Assembly (NCBI GenBank): GCA_040219935.1
Contig: JAVJUA010000056.1
Location: 117,436-181,435, forward strand
Direction: 5' to 3'
Length of the DNA stretch: 64,000 nucleotides
Source of the DNA: UBA7803 sp040219935
GTDB lineage: Bacteria; Pseudomonadota; Gammaproteobacteria; Pseudomonadales; Azotimanducaceae
Shown here: piece after piece, positions 25,885 through 35,780 of the stretch
How positions within the stretch are numbered: position 1 is the stretch's first letter
Layout of the letters: every line of letters starts with the position of its first letter
The notes under the pieces: generated by a model
The model's input: only the letters and a program-made list of their open reading frames with translations
Told to the model about the DNA's origin: nothing
Databases searched by the model: none
Program-made: the position numbers and the translations under genes

Positions 25885-25890
25885 TATAGT
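25885..25890 (+). promoter_or_regulatory. Possible -10 element before the minor pilin operon
   Basis: TATAGT lies 31 bp upstream of the fimU-like ATG in the 116-bp gap after pilE. The -35 region (TTCCCT, 16 bp upstream) is poor, so this is a weak candidate for a start of transcription. Confidence 0.3.
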
Positions 25891-25920
25891 GCCCGCTGGT
25901 AATGATCCCGGGCCCAGAGC

Positions 25921-26427
25921 ATGCAGCCAGCCAGACCAGCACCCAGCGGATTCACCATCGTCGAGCTGATGGTGAGTCTGGCGGTGGCCGCGATCCTGAT
26001 CGGCTTCGCGCTGCCGGCCTTCAACGATTTCGTCGATCAGCGGCGGATGGCGTCGCGCATCAACGACCTGGTGCTGGCCATCAACTACGCGCGCAGCGAG
26101 GCGGCCCGGCGCGGCGGCCCGGTGAGCGTGCAGGCGCTGGCTCCAGCCGCCGATAACGAATGGGGCGGCGGCTACTGCGTGGTGGAGGGCGATCCCGGCA
26201 ACTGCGGCGGCGTGGTGCTGCGGCGCTTCGAGCCCTACGACGATGCGACCCTGGACGCCGTGCCGAATCGCACGACGCTGACCTTCAACGCCCGCGGCAT
26301 GCTGGCCAACGGTGGCGCCGGCACGTTCGAGCTGTGCAGCACCGACAACAGCATCGACCCGGGGCGCGTGGTGAACATCACATTCACAGGCCGTCCGGAC
26401 GTGGAGGAACTGACATGCTTTCCGTGA
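25921..26427 (+). CDS. fimU: GspH/FimT-type minor pseudopilin (FimU/FimT-like)
   Basis: A 168-residue prepilin. After the leader MQPARPAPSG comes FTIVELMVSLAVAAILIGFA (Glu5 present), then the GspH/FimT domain with INYARSEAARRG, GYCVVEGDPGNC and the closing ELCST. As in the FimU group it heads a pilV-pilW-pilX-pilY1 operon, which primes pilus assembly at the tip. No strong ribosome site was seen. Whether it is called FimU or FimT depends on a tree. Confidence 0.78.
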   Translation: MQPARPAPSGFTIVELMVSLAVAAILIGFALPAFNDFVDQRRMASRINDLVLAINYARSEAARRGGPVSVQALAPAADNEWGGGYCVVEGDPGNCGGVVLRRFEPYDDATLDAVPNRTTLTFNARGMLANGGAGTFELCSTDNSIDPGRVVNITFTGRPDVEELTCFP

Positions 26428-26984
26428 TGCAGCGGCGCTTCGTACGGCCGCTGGCCGGCAGCGCCGGCGGCTTCTCGCTGATCGAGGTGCTGGTGGCCGT
26501 GCTGGTGATGGGCATCGGCGTGCTGGGCGTCACCGCGCTGCAGCTCGTCAGCCTGCAGAACAACCGCGCCGCGCTGGTGCGCGCCGAGGCCGTGCAGCTT
26601 GCCTACGACATGATGGATCGCATCCGCGCCAATCCGGAGGGCGCGCCGCCGGGCGCTGCCTACGGCGGGCTGGGCATCGGCGATCCGCCACCCAATCCGC
26701 CCGGCAGCTACTGCATGACGGCCGCCTGCACGCCGGCGCAGATGGTGGCGTTCGACCAGGCGATGTGGAAGTGCATGCTGGGCAGCTACACGCAGGACGC
26801 CATCTGCCAGGACATGTACGACGACGGGCTGCTGCCCGCCAACGCCCAGGGCAATGCCCAGCAGCCGGGCCTGCCGGGCGGCGATGGCGCCATCGCCCTC
26901 AACGGCAGCGTCATCGAGGTCACGGTGCAGTGGCAGGACACCGACGGCGTCTTGCAGTCGGTCGTCATCGACAGCCAGGGATGA
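26415..26984 (+). CDS. pilV: Type IV minor pilin PilV
   Basis: A 189-residue prepilin: leader MLSVMQRRFVRPLAGSAGG, then FSLIEVLVAVLVMGIGVLGV, the PilV hallmark, followed by TALQLVSLQNNRAALVRAEA and YDMMDRIRANPEG. GGAGGAAC precedes the ATG, and the gene starts 13 bp before the end of the previous one. The C-terminus VTVQWQDTDGVLQSVVI is also typical. It belongs to the minor pilin tip complex. Confidence 0.9.
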   Translation: MLSVMQRRFVRPLAGSAGGFSLIEVLVAVLVMGIGVLGVTALQLVSLQNNRAALVRAEAVQLAYDMMDRIRANPEGAPPGAAYGGLGIGDPPPNPPGSYCMTAACTPAQMVAFDQAMWKCMLGSYTQDAICQDMYDDGLLPANAQGNAQQPGLPGGDGAIALNGSVIEVTVQWQDTDGVLQSVVIDSQG

Positions 26985-26995
26985 GGAGCATGGGC

Positions 26996-28000
26996 ATGCA
27001 GGTCATCAATCGCCGCCGGTCCTCCGGCTTCTCGCTGGTCGAGCTGCTGCTCGCCCTGGTGCTCGGGCTGGTGGTGGTCACCGGCATCGTGCAGCTCTTC
27101 GTGGGCAACAGCCGCACCTACAACGTGCTCAACGGTCAGGCACGGATGCAGGAGAACGCCCGCTTCGCGCTGGAGTTCATCACCCAGGCGGCTCGCTCCA
27201 CCGGCTTCTTCGGCTGCTCGCTGGACCGCACCAACTACGTGAACGGCCTGGGCGGCGAGTGGCAGAACATCCCCGACCGGGAGTGGGACATCACGCAGAT
27301 CATTCAAGCCGACGCCGGCTGGGTCCGGTTCCGCAGCACCCGCCGCCCGGCCCAGCGCGTGGTGCAGGTGACCCAGCCCGACGAGAACCCGACCGTGGTC
27401 GCGCCGGGCGGTGATCCCGGCTTTGCGGTCGGCGACATCGTCGTGCTGTCGAGCTGCGAGCAGGGGGCCGTGTTCCGGGTGACCGGCATGAACACCGCCG
27501 GGAACGAGGCGGAGCTGCTACACAGGCCCGGTGGAGTCTGCAATGGGTTGGGTTCTGGGTACACGGCAGTTGGAAACGCCGTATGCGTGGTTGGCATTGA
27601 AGGCTTCGTCCCCTACACCTTGTCGAAGCTGAGCCGGTCCTATGGCGCCGACAGCACCGTTGCGGCGCTGGACAACACCACCTTCTTCGTCGCCCCGGGC
27701 GCGGACGGCAATGACGCCCTCTGGCAGGACGTCAACGGCACCGCGAACGAGTTGGTCTCCGGCGTCGAGGATCTGCAGGTGCTGTTCGGCATCGACGACG
27801 ACCTGGGCGACGGCGTGACGCGGGTGGCTCAGTACGTCGACTTCGGCAACCTGCCCGATCCGAACGACCTGTCGAACGTGGTGGCGCTGCGCATCAGCAT
27901 CACGGTCAACAGCGTCGACGAGGTCACGGACGACGGTAACGTGCTGCGGCGCACCTACGCCAAGACCATCCAGATGCGCAACTCGAATCCGGAGGCATGA
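26996..28000 (+). CDS. pilW: Type IV minor pilin PilW
   Basis: A 334-residue prepilin from ATG 26996, which has GAGGAG seven bases upstream; ATG 26981, in the pilV stop, is an alternative. MQVINRRRSSG precedes FSLVELLLALVLGLVVVTGI. The following GQARMQENARFALEFITQAAR is a PilW marker, and the end has LRISITVNSVDEVTD and RRTYAKTIQMRN. It forms part of the pilus tip initiation complex. Confidence 0.9.
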   Translation: MQVINRRRSSGFSLVELLLALVLGLVVVTGIVQLFVGNSRTYNVLNGQARMQENARFALEFITQAARSTGFFGCSLDRTNYVNGLGGEWQNIPDREWDITQIIQADAGWVRFRSTRRPAQRVVQVTQPDENPTVVAPGGDPGFAVGDIVVLSSCEQGAVFRVTGMNTAGNEAELLHRPGGVCNGLGSGYTAVGNAVCVVGIEGFVPYTLSKLSRSYGADSTVAALDNTTFFVAPGADGNDALWQDVNGTANELVSGVEDLQVLFGIDDDLGDGVTRVAQYVDFGNLPDPNDLSNVVALRISITVNSVDEVTDDGNVLRRTYAKTIQMRNSNPEA

Positions 28001-28563
28001 TGATGCGCCGTCATCCGCACATGACTTCGAGCCCGAGCCGGCAGCGCGGCGTGGCGCTGTTCATCAGCCTGGTGCTGCTGCTGGTGCTGACCATCATCGG
28101 CGTGTCCGCCGTGCAGACCACGACGCTCGAGACGCGCATGGCCCGCAACGAGCACGACACGCTGCTGGCATTCCAGGCCGCCGAATCGGCGCTGCGCGAC
28201 GCCGAGAACTTTCTCGAGGGCGTGGTGACCACCGCGATCTTCACCGACGGCGGTGCCAACGGGCTCTGGACCATCGCCCCGCTGGGCGATCCGAACCGCT
28301 GGGAAGACCCCAACGTCTGGCAGGGGGGTACCAGCGTGCAGGCGCCGACGGCGGCTGGCGCCGTGGTGGCTGAGCAACCGCGATACCTGATCGAGCACGT
28401 CGCCTCGGTGCTGATCGAAGAAAACGCCTTTCAGATCTCGGACCCCTACGGCGGCGGCGCCGCCGATCGGGTGGAAATTTTCCGTGTCACGGCCCGTGGC
28501 GTGGGCGGCAGCGAGAACGCTCAGGTGCTGCTGCAGACCACGTACGGACGAATACTCGACTGA
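27997..28563 (+). CDS. pilX: Type IV minor pilin PilX
   Basis: About 188 residues; three Met codons at 27997, 28000 and 28003 lie behind GGAGG, and 28003 has the best spacing. The leader RQRG is followed by VALFISLVLLLVLTIIGVSA, the PilX form that lacks the usual Phe1. Then come TTLETRMARNEHDTLLAFQAAESAL and a C-terminal beta domain ending in LLQTTYGRIL. It overlaps the pilW stop. Confidence 0.9.
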   Translation: MMMRRHPHMTSSPSRQRGVALFISLVLLLVLTIIGVSAVQTTTLETRMARNEHDTLLAFQAAESALRDAENFLEGVVTTAIFTDGGANGLWTIAPLGDPNRWEDPNVWQGGTSVQAPTAAGAVVAEQPRYLIEHVASVLIEENAFQISDPYGGGAADRVEIFRVTARGVGGSENAQVLLQTTYGRILD

Positions 28564-28599
28564 GGTCGGGTAGCAATGCGCCTTCAGGAGGGTGCCACG

Positions 28600-31500
28600 A
28601 TGTATTACTACAACGCTCAGTCACGGAATACGCGCATGCAGGGGGTTCTTCGCTCTCTGGCTGCGGCCGCCTTGCTGGTCGTGTCGCCCGTCGCGCTGGC
28701 GCTGATCGCCAACGATGACGCCTATGTGGTCAACGAGGACGAACCGTTGCTGGTGGCGCCCCCGGGCGTGCTCGGCAACGACGACCCCGACGGGGGCGAT
28801 GCGCCAGTGGCGATCTCGGTGGTGCAGCCGGCCAATGGCTCGGTAAGCCTCGACTCCGACGGGTCGTTCTCCTACACGCCCGATCCGGACTACTTCGGTC
28901 CGGACAGCTTCGACTACACGGCAACGAACAGCGCCGGGCCCGATACCGCGACGGTCACCATCACCGTCAACCCGGTCAACGACGCACCCAGCTTCAGCGA
29001 TGGCGGCGACGTCTCCGTAGACGAGGATTCCGGGGCCCACATCGAGCCGGGCTGGGCCGACGCCTTCTCTGCGGGTCCGGCGAACGAGACCGGCCAGACC
29101 TTCAGCTTCGCCGTGACCGGCAACACCAACCCGGGGCTGTTCGACGTGGGGCCGGCCGTCGACGGGGCATCCGGCGATCTGACCTTCACCCCAGCGGCGG
29201 ACGCCGTGGGCTCAGCCGACATCACCATCGTGCTGTCCGACAGCGGCGGCACCGCCAACGGCGGCGTCGACAGCGCCGCGCCGGTGACCTTTACCATCAC
29301 CGTCAACCCGGTCAACGACCCGCCCAGCTTCAGCGCGGGGCCGGACCAGACCGTGCTCGAGGACGCCGGCCCGCAAAGCGTGGCCGGCTGGGCCACGGGC
29401 ATGTCGGCTGGTCCGGCGGATGAGGCGGGTCAGAGCCTGACCTTCAACGTGGTCGGCAACTCCAACCCGGGCCTGTTCTCGTCGGCTCCAGCCGTGGATG
29501 CCGCCACCGGTACCCTGACGTACACGCCGGCGGCAAACGCCTTCGGCACGGCCACCATCGACCTTGAGCTCGAGGATGACGGCGGCGGCACCGACACCTC
29601 CCCGGTGCAGTCGTTCGTCATCGATGTCACCAGCGTCAATGACGCCCCCAGCTTCGTCTCCGGCGGTAACGTCGCGGTCGATGAAGACGCCGGTGCCCAC
29701 ACTGAGTCCGGCTGGGCCGGGTCGCTGAGCCCGGGCCCGACAGACGAAGTCGGCCAGACCTTGACCTTCTCGGTGACCGGCAACACCAACCCGGGCCTGT
29801 TCTCGGCGGCACCCGCGGTCAGCGGCACCACGGGTGATCTCACCTTCTCTCCGGCCGCCGATGCCGTGGGTTCTGCCGACATCACCGTCGTGCTGTCCGA
29901 CAGTGGCGGCACGGCCAATGGCGGCGTCGACAGCGCCGCGCCGGTGACCTTCACCATCACCGTCAACCCGGTCAACGACCCGCCCAGCTTCACCGTGGGG
30001 CCGGATCAGACCGTGCTCGAAGATGCCGGCCCGCAAAGCGTGGCCGGCTGGGCCACGGGCATGTCAGCCGGCCCGGCGGACGAGTCGGGGCAGACGCTGA
30101 CGTTCATCGTCGACAGCAACACCAACCCGTCACTGTTCGCATCGGCGCCGGCGGTGGATGCCACGACGGGCACGCTCACCTACGCGCCGGCGGTGAACGC
30201 GAACGGCTCGGCCACCATTGGCCTGGCGCTTCGCGACAACGGCGGTGGTACCGATACCTCGCCGGTACAGACCTTCGTCATCAACGTGACCAGCGTCAAT
30301 GACGCCCCCAGCTTCGTCCCGGGCGGCAACGTCAACGTCGATGAAGACGCCGGTGCCGTGGTCCGTCCGGCCTGGGCCGGCAGCCTGATCGCCGGACCAC
30401 CCGACGAGAGCGGCCAAACCCTCAGCTTCGCGGTGACGGGCAATACCAATCCGGCCCTGTTCTCGGCGGCTCCCGCTGTCAGCGGCACCACGGGTGATCT
30501 CACCTTCTCCCCGGCTGCCGATGCCGTGGGTTCTGCCGACATCACCGTCGTGCTGTCCGACGACGGCGGCACGGCGAACGGCGGCTTGAACTCGGCCCCT
30601 GCCGTGACCTTCACGATCACCGTCGGCCCGGTGAACGATCCGCCCAGCTTTACCCCCGGCGGCAGCGTCACCGTGGCCGAGGACGCTGGTCCCCAGGTCG
30701 TCTCCGCGTGGGCCAGCGGCATGAGCGCCGGCCCGGCCGATGAGTCGGGTCAGACCCTCACCTTCAACGTCGTCGGCAACAGCAACCCGGCGTTGTTTTC
30801 GGCGCTGCCCACCGTCGATGCCGGCAGCGGCGATCTGAGCTTCACGTCGGCGGCCAACGCCAACGGTTCGGCGTCGGTTCAGCTTCAGCTTCAGGACAAC
30901 GGTGGCGGCACCGACACGTCGCCCATCGAGACCTTCAGCATCACCGTGACGCCCGAGAACGATCCGCCCTTCGTCGCCAGCCCCATCAGCGACGTCAGCA
31001 CCTTCGAAGACGGCCCGGACGTGGTCGTGAATCTGGCGGGTGTGTTCGACGACGTCGACATCGCCACCAACGGCGACGCGCTGGCCCTGTCGGTGTCCAG
31101 CAACAGCAACCCGGGCCTGTTCACCTCGGTGAACCTGTCGGGCAGCACGCTGACCTTCGATCTCGCCTTCGACCAGAACGGCAGCGCCATCATCGAAGTG
31201 ACGGCGACGGATGGCGGCGGCCTGACGGTCACGGATTCGTTCACGATCACCGTGTCCGGCGTCAACGACATACCGCTGGCCCAGAACGACGCGGTGACCA
31301 TGGACGAGGACAGCCCGGCCGTGGTCATCCCCGTCATGTGCAACGACTATCTCGCGGAAACGCCGACGCGGATCACTCAGGCGGGGGTTGACGGCGCCAG
31401 CGAGAGCGCGCCGACCACCATCACCAGTCAGCTCGGCGATGCGGTGACGGCGCCGAACGGCTCGGTGACGATCCTCACGGACGGCGCCACCTGCGGCAGC

Positions 31501-34500
31501 CTGATCGTGGACGCGGTGGAGTACCGGCCCAAGGCCGACTTCTACGGCAGCGACTTCTTCACCTACACCATCACCGACGTCAATGGTGACACCAGCACGG
31601 CGACGGTGAACATCACGGTCGTCGCCAGGAACGATGCGCCGGTTGGCGTGCAGCAGCGCGACTACATCATGCAGGAGAACGGCAGCCTCACCGTGGATGC
31701 GCTGTCCGGCCTGCTGTCCGGCGCGTATGACGCCGACGGCGCCGTACGCGACAGCGGTGACAACATCGTGCCGTCCAATGGCGATCCGCTGAATTCGACG
31801 ATAACGGTGCTGATCACGACGTTCCCCAGCATCGGCACCCTGTCGGTGAACCAGACCACCGGCTCCTTCACGTACACGCCGCCGGTGAACTACACGGGTC
31901 CGGTGGACTTCGAGTACCGGCTGCGCGATGGCGTGACCCAGAGCCCGGGCGATGCCTACCGGGTGACCGTCACCGTGGTGGCGGTGCCGCCGCCGCCGGC
32001 GCCGCCGCCGGCCGGCGAGGTGTCCATCATCTACAACCTGGCGAATGCGCCGCTGGAGCAGTCGGTCAGCGTGCCGCCCAACGTGCTGGTGGTGATGGAC
32101 GACTCGGGCAGCATGGATTGGCAGATGATCGTTGCTGAGGAAGCGATGGACGGCGGGTTCCTGCTGGACAACTCCAGCCGGGCGAACAGTGGCCGGCGCT
32201 CGACCACGTACGTCTATCTGTGGGATCTGCGCAACAACGCCTACCCGGACAGCAGCACCAACGGCCGCATCCTGGCGACGCCTGAGGCGCTGGAGGCCGA
32301 CTCCGACACCGACGGTAACCAGTACGGCGTGTGGCGGGCGCGCAACCACCTGTTCAACCGCATCTACTACAACCCGGCTATCCAGTACACGCCGTGGATC
32401 GGTCAGGACGCGAGCAACGTCGAGTTCGCGGATGCGAACCCCAGCAGCGTCCGTCTGGACCCCCGCAATCCGTCCAACAACAACAACAACCGGATCGACA
32501 TCCTGGCGCCGCACTCGTACCGGTCGACGTCGGTGCCGGAGTGGGACAACAACGGCGGGACGACCAACGTCAATATCGACAACATGTACATCCCGCACTA
32601 CTACACCACCACGGCGACGCCGCCGCTGGCCTGGAACTCGCCGCATACCAAGGTCGAGATCCGGCCTGGCACGGGACCGCTGGCTGGCGGCCTGTTCCCG
32701 GGCGGCCCGGAGCGGGACGACTGCGCGGTCGGTGACGGCAACCCCAACACCTGCACCTATGCCCAGGAGATTCAGAACTTTGCCAACTTCTTCCAGTATT
32801 ACCGCTCCCGGGAGTACGTCACGAAGAACGGCATCGGCAAGACCGTGTCGCAGCTTCAGGACATCCGCATCGGCTACCTGACCATCAGCAATACCGGCCA
32901 GGAAGAGATCCGCGAGATGAACGCGCTGCACACGGAGGGCAACAAGAAGGCGCTGCTGGACAACATCTACAGCGTCGACTCGTTCGGCGGCACGCCGCTG
33001 CGTCAGGCGCTGGGCCGCGCGGGCGACGTCTTCGCATGCAACACCGGCCAGCTCGACTGCCCGCTGCTGCCGCAGCCGGAGGGCTCGTGCCAGCAGAACT
33101 TCGCGCTGCTGTTCTCGGACGGCTACTGGAACGGCGGCGGCGCCGTGCCCGGCAACCACGACGGCAACAACAGCTCGCCGTTCGACGGCGGGCGCTATGC
33201 CGACAACGTCTCCTCGACGCTGGCGGACGTGGCCATGTACTTCTACGAGAACGATCTGCATCCCACCATTGACGATCAGGTGCCGCTCATGCGCCGGGAC
33301 GTCGACGGCGTGCCGAGCGGCGTCTTCACCGGCCCGGATCCGAAGATGCACCAGCACATGAAGACATACTCCATCGCCTTCGGCGTGTCCGGCACCGTGG
33401 ACCCGGCCAGCGTCCCCGCCAACCCGACGACGCCGTTCGCCTGGCCCAACTCGTTCGATGGCAATCTGGAGAAGATCGACGACATGCTGCATGCGGCCAT
33501 CAACGGCCGAGGCCGGTTCCTCAATGCCGGCACCCCGACGGAGCTGCAGGCGGCGTTCGAATCGGCGTTCCTCGAGTTCACCCAGGCGGCATCGTCCACC
33601 TCGGCGGCGGCATTCAACTCCACCTCGCTGCAGGAGGGCACGCTGCTCTATCGGGGCTTCTACGACCTGCGGGACAACACCGGCGAGCTGACCGCCACCC
33701 TGGTCAACCCGGATGGGTCCCTGGCGGCGGTTCCCACCTGGCGTGCGTCGGAGCGGCTCAACCCGGGGAACAAGCTGCCCAACAACCGGGTCATCGTCAC
33801 CTTCGATCCTTCCAGCGGCGGCCGGGCATTCCGCTACGCGTCCATGAATGCGGATCAGCAGGGCACGCTGAACGCCATGCAGGTGGACTACCTGCGCGGC
33901 ATCCGCACCAGCGAGACGCCCGCAGGCCCGCTGCGTGAGCGTCCGGCCAGCGACGGCCTGCTGGGTGACATCGTCAACTCGAGCCCGGTCTTCGTCGGCG
34001 CCCCGCGTGCGATCAACCGCGACCAGCGTCCATACCCCACCGACGATCTGTACTCGCAGTTCGCGAGCGCCCAGGCGACCCGCACCCCGGTGGTGTACGT
34101 GGGCGCCAACGACGGCATGCTGCACGGCTTCAACGGCGTTACGGGTGACGAGCTATTCGCCTTCGTGCCCAACAAAATCATCGACAGCTCTCAGGGCCAC
34201 AAGAACCCGCTGGACCTGTTCACGTCGCCGTTCTATCAGCATCGCTACTACGTGGATCTGAGCCCGCGCCTCAACGACGTCTACATGCGCAGCTCGCGCA
34301 GCGCGGTGGGCAAGAGCTGGAACACGGTGCTGTTGGGCGGTCTCGGCGTCGGCGGCAAGGGGTTCTTTGCGCTCAACGTGACGCGGCCCGATACCACCTA
34401 TGCCAGCGAGGTGGCGGCTTCAAGCGCGGTGCTTTGGGAGTTCACCGACGAGGATGACACCTATCCGGTGAACAGCAGCGGCACGCCCCTGGGCGGCTTC

Positions 34501-35766
34501 GTGGGAGCCATCACGGATCCCCTCGGGGCGCCGGTCAAAGACCTGGGCTACGCCGTGTCCCAGCCGGTGGTGGCCATGAGCAACGTCGACGACGGCGGCT
34601 CGCCGTCCCGCAGGGAGTGGGTAGCCCTGTTCGGCAACGGCCCGAACTCGACGGCCGGCATCGCCAAGCTGTTCGTGCTGTTCCTCGACCGTGGCCTGAA
34701 TGGCTGGGGCTCGGGCGACTTCGTCAAGCTCGACACCGGCTTCGGTGTGCAATCGCCACCGCATCCGCTGGCGGGCTACCCGAACTACGTGGGTACGCCC
34801 GCGGCCGTGGACACCGATCTGAACGGCACGGTGGACCGCGTCTATGCCGGCGATCGCCTCGGCAACCTGTTCCGCTTCGACCTCTCCGACACGGATCCTG
34901 GCAACTGGACCGTGACGCGGCTGTTCACGGCGACCTACGATGACGGTGGCACCGAGACCGTTCAGCCCATCGTGACCGAGCCGCTGGTGATCCGTCATCC
35001 GACCGAACGCGGCTTCCTGGTGATCTTCGGCACGGGCAGCTACGTCACCCGCAGCGACGCCGACAGCTCCGATATTCAGTCGATCTACGCGATCTGGGAC
35101 GAGGGCAGCACCTCGCCGGCCACGGCCCAGGCGGATACCAAGGACCTGCGGCTGGTGGAGCAGACCATCACCAACGTCATGGACAACACCTTCAATCCGC
35201 CGGTGGTGCGACGCATCGTCAGCCGCAACCCGGTCAACTACGAGCAGGAGGGCCCGGGCGTGCCCGGCACCTACGGCTGGTACATTGACCTCGACATGGT
35301 GCGGGCCGTAGGCGACAGCACCGGCCGCACGCCGCCGAGCCCGCAGTTCCCGGGCGAGAAGGCCATCCGCCGGCTGCTGTTCCGCGACGGCGCGGTGATC
35401 ACCACCACCGTGCTGCCGAGCCTGGACGAGTTCTCGTGCTTCGGCACCCGGCCGGGTTCCATCCTGCTGTTCGACGCGGCAACCGGCGGCGATGCCGGCC
35501 GGCCGGTAGTGGACTTCAACACCGACGGCTACATCGACGACAACGACCTGGTCGACTTCGGCGGTGAGTCCTTCGCTGGTGGTCTGCTGTTCAACCAGTC
35601 GGACCTCGATGGTCAGCTTGTCGACCTCTCGACCCTGGGCGGTCAGGGCGATACCGACTTCCTGTTCGTCAGCGGCGGTAACCAGACGATTTCGTTCCAG
35701 ATCGAGAATCTGAACGACAGTCGGACCGGGCGCCTGTCCTGGCGTGAGATGAACATGGGCAACTGA
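28600..35766 (+). CDS. pilY1: Giant PilY1-type tip adhesin with N-terminal adhesin repeats
   Basis: A 2388-residue secreted protein; ATG 28600 follows AGGAGGGTG. A signal peptide (LRSLAAAALLVVSPVALA) precedes a tandem-95/cadherin-like start (NDDAYVVNEDEPLLV), then three 220-residue repeat units (about 128-787), two more Ig/cadherin-like modules to about 1120 and a Pro-rich hinge (VPPPPAPPPAG). From there on it is a PilY1: a VWA-like domain with MIDAS motif D1167-D-S-G-S, then the PilC beta-propeller with a calcium loop D2071-x-D-x-N-x-x-x-D2079 followed by YAGD. Ordinary PilY1 is about 1100-1200 residues, so the N-terminal half is an addition. It acts at the pilus tip in assembly, adhesion and surface sensing. 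Confidence 0.93.
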   Translation: MYYYNAQSRNTRMQGVLRSLAAAALLVVSPVALALIANDDAYVVNEDEPLLVAPPGVLGNDDPDGGDAPVAISVVQPANGSVSLDSDGSFSYTPDPDYFGPDSFDYTATNSAGPDTATVTITVNPVNDAPSFSDGGDVSVDEDSGAHIEPGWADAFSAGPANETGQTFSFAVTGNTNPGLFDVGPAVDGASGDLTFTPAADAVGSADITIVLSDSGGTANGGVDSAAPVTFTITVNPVNDPPSFSAGPDQTVLEDAGPQSVAGWATGMSAGPADEAGQSLTFNVVGNSNPGLFSSAPAVDAATGTLTYTPAANAFGTATIDLELEDDGGGTDTSPVQSFVIDVTSVNDAPSFVSGGNVAVDEDAGAHTESGWAGSLSPGPTDEVGQTLTFSVTGNTNPGLFSAAPAVSGTTGDLTFSPAADAVGSADITVVLSDSGGTANGGVDSAAPVTFTITVNPVNDPPSFTVGPDQTVLEDAGPQSVAGWATGMSAGPADESGQTLTFIVDSNTNPSLFASAPAVDATTGTLTYAPAVNANGSATIGLALRDNGGGTDTSPVQTFVINVTSVNDAPSFVPGGNVNVDEDAGAVVRPAWAGSLIAGPPDESGQTLSFAVTGNTNPALFSAAPAVSGTTGDLTFSPAADAVGSADITVVLSDDGGTANGGLNSAPAVTFTITVGPVNDPPSFTPGGSVTVAEDAGPQVVSAWASGMSAGPADESGQTLTFNVVGNSNPALFSALPTVDAGSGDLSFTSAANANGSASVQLQLQDNGGGTDTSPIETFSITVTPENDPPFVASPISDVSTFEDGPDVVVNLAGVFDDVDIATNGDALALSVSSNSNPGLFTSVNLSGSTLTFDLAFDQNGSAIIEVTATDGGGLTVTDSFTITVSGVNDIPLAQNDAVTMDEDSPAVVIPVMCNDYLAETPTRITQAGVDGASESAPTTITSQLGDAVTAPNGSVTILTDGATCGSLIVDAVEYRPKADFYGSDFFTYTITDVNGDTSTATVNITVVARNDAPVGVQQRDYIMQENGSLTVDALSGLLSGAYDADGAVRDSGDNIVPSNGDPLNSTITVLITTFPSIGTLSVNQTTGSFTYTPPVNYTGPVDFEYRLRDGVTQSPGDAYRVTVTVVAVPPPPAPPPAGEVSIIYNLANAPLEQSVSVPPNVLVVMDDSGSMDWQMIVAEEAMDGGFLLDNSSRANSGRRSTTYVYLWDLRNNAYPDSSTNGRILATPEALEADSDTDGNQYGVWRARNHLFNRIYYNPAIQYTPWIGQDASNVEFADANPSSVRLDPRNPSNNNNNRIDILAPHSYRSTSVPEWDNNGGTTNVNIDNMYIPHYYTTTATPPLAWNSPHTKVEIRPGTGPLAGGLFPGGPERDDCAVGDGNPNTCTYAQEIQNFANFFQYYRSREYVTKNGIGKTVSQLQDIRIGYLTISNTGQEEIREMNALHTEGNKKALLDNIYSVDSFGGTPLRQALGRAGDVFACNTGQLDCPLLPQPEGSCQQNFALLFSDGYWNGGGAVPGNHDGNNSSPFDGGRYADNVSSTLADVAMYFYENDLHPTIDDQVPLMRRDVDGVPSGVFTGPDPKMHQHMKTYSIAFGVSGTVDPASVPANPTTPFAWPNSFDGNLEKIDDMLHAAINGRGRFLNAGTPTELQAAFESAFLEFTQAASSTSAAAFNSTSLQEGTLLYRGFYDLRDNTGELTATLVNPDGSLAAVPTWRASERLNPGNKLPNNRVIVTFDPSSGGRAFRYASMNADQQGTLNAMQVDYLRGIRTSETPAGPLRERPASDGLLGDIVNSSPVFVGAPRAINRDQRPYPTDDLYSQFASAQATRTPVVYVGANDGMLHGFNGVTGDELFAFVPNKIIDSSQGHKNPLDLFTSPFYQHRYYVDLSPRLNDVYMRSSRSAVGKSWNTVLLGGLGVGGKGFFALNVTRPDTTYASEVAASSAVLWEFTDEDDTYPVNSSGTPLGGFVGAITDPLGAPVKDLGYAVSQPVVAMSNVDDGGSPSRREWVALFGNGPNSTAGIAKLFVLFLDRGLNGWGSGDFVKLDTGFGVQSPPHPLAGYPNYVGTPAAVDTDLNGTVDRVYAGDRLGNLFRFDLSDTDPGNWTVTRLFTATYDDGGTETVQPIVTEPLVIRHPTERGFLVIFGTGSYVTRSDADSSDIQSIYAIWDEGSTSPATAQADTKDLRLVEQTITNVMDNTFNPPVVRRIVSRNPVNYEQEGPGVPGTYGWYIDLDMVRAVGDSTGRTPPSPQFPGEKAIRRLLFRDGAVITTTVLPSLDEFSCFGTRPGSILLFDAATGGDAGRPVVDFNTDGYIDDNDLVDFGGESFAGGLLFNQSDLDGQLVDLSTLGGQGDTDFLFVSGGNQTISFQIENLNDSRTGRLSWREMNMGN
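28981..30960 (+). repeat. Three in-frame 660-bp tandem repeat units in pilY1
   Basis: Units begin at 28981, 29641 and 30301 (each at NDAPSF in the protein) with an exact 660-bp period. Each holds two about 110-residue modules: type A (SADIT-VVLSD-x-GGTANGG) and type B (DQTVLEDAGPQSVAGWATGM). Parts of neighbouring units, for example 29281-29404 and 29941-30064, are about 95% identical at DNA level, which means recent duplication or gene conversion. Confidence 0.9.
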
Positions 35767-35780
35767 TGAGGAGCCTGGCC

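Noticed and set aside
30130..34125. A 1331-residue open frame on the minus strand opposite pilY1
   Set aside because: His/Arg/Val-rich shadow of a GC-rich gene; no motifs, and the plus strand encodes a clear PilY1.
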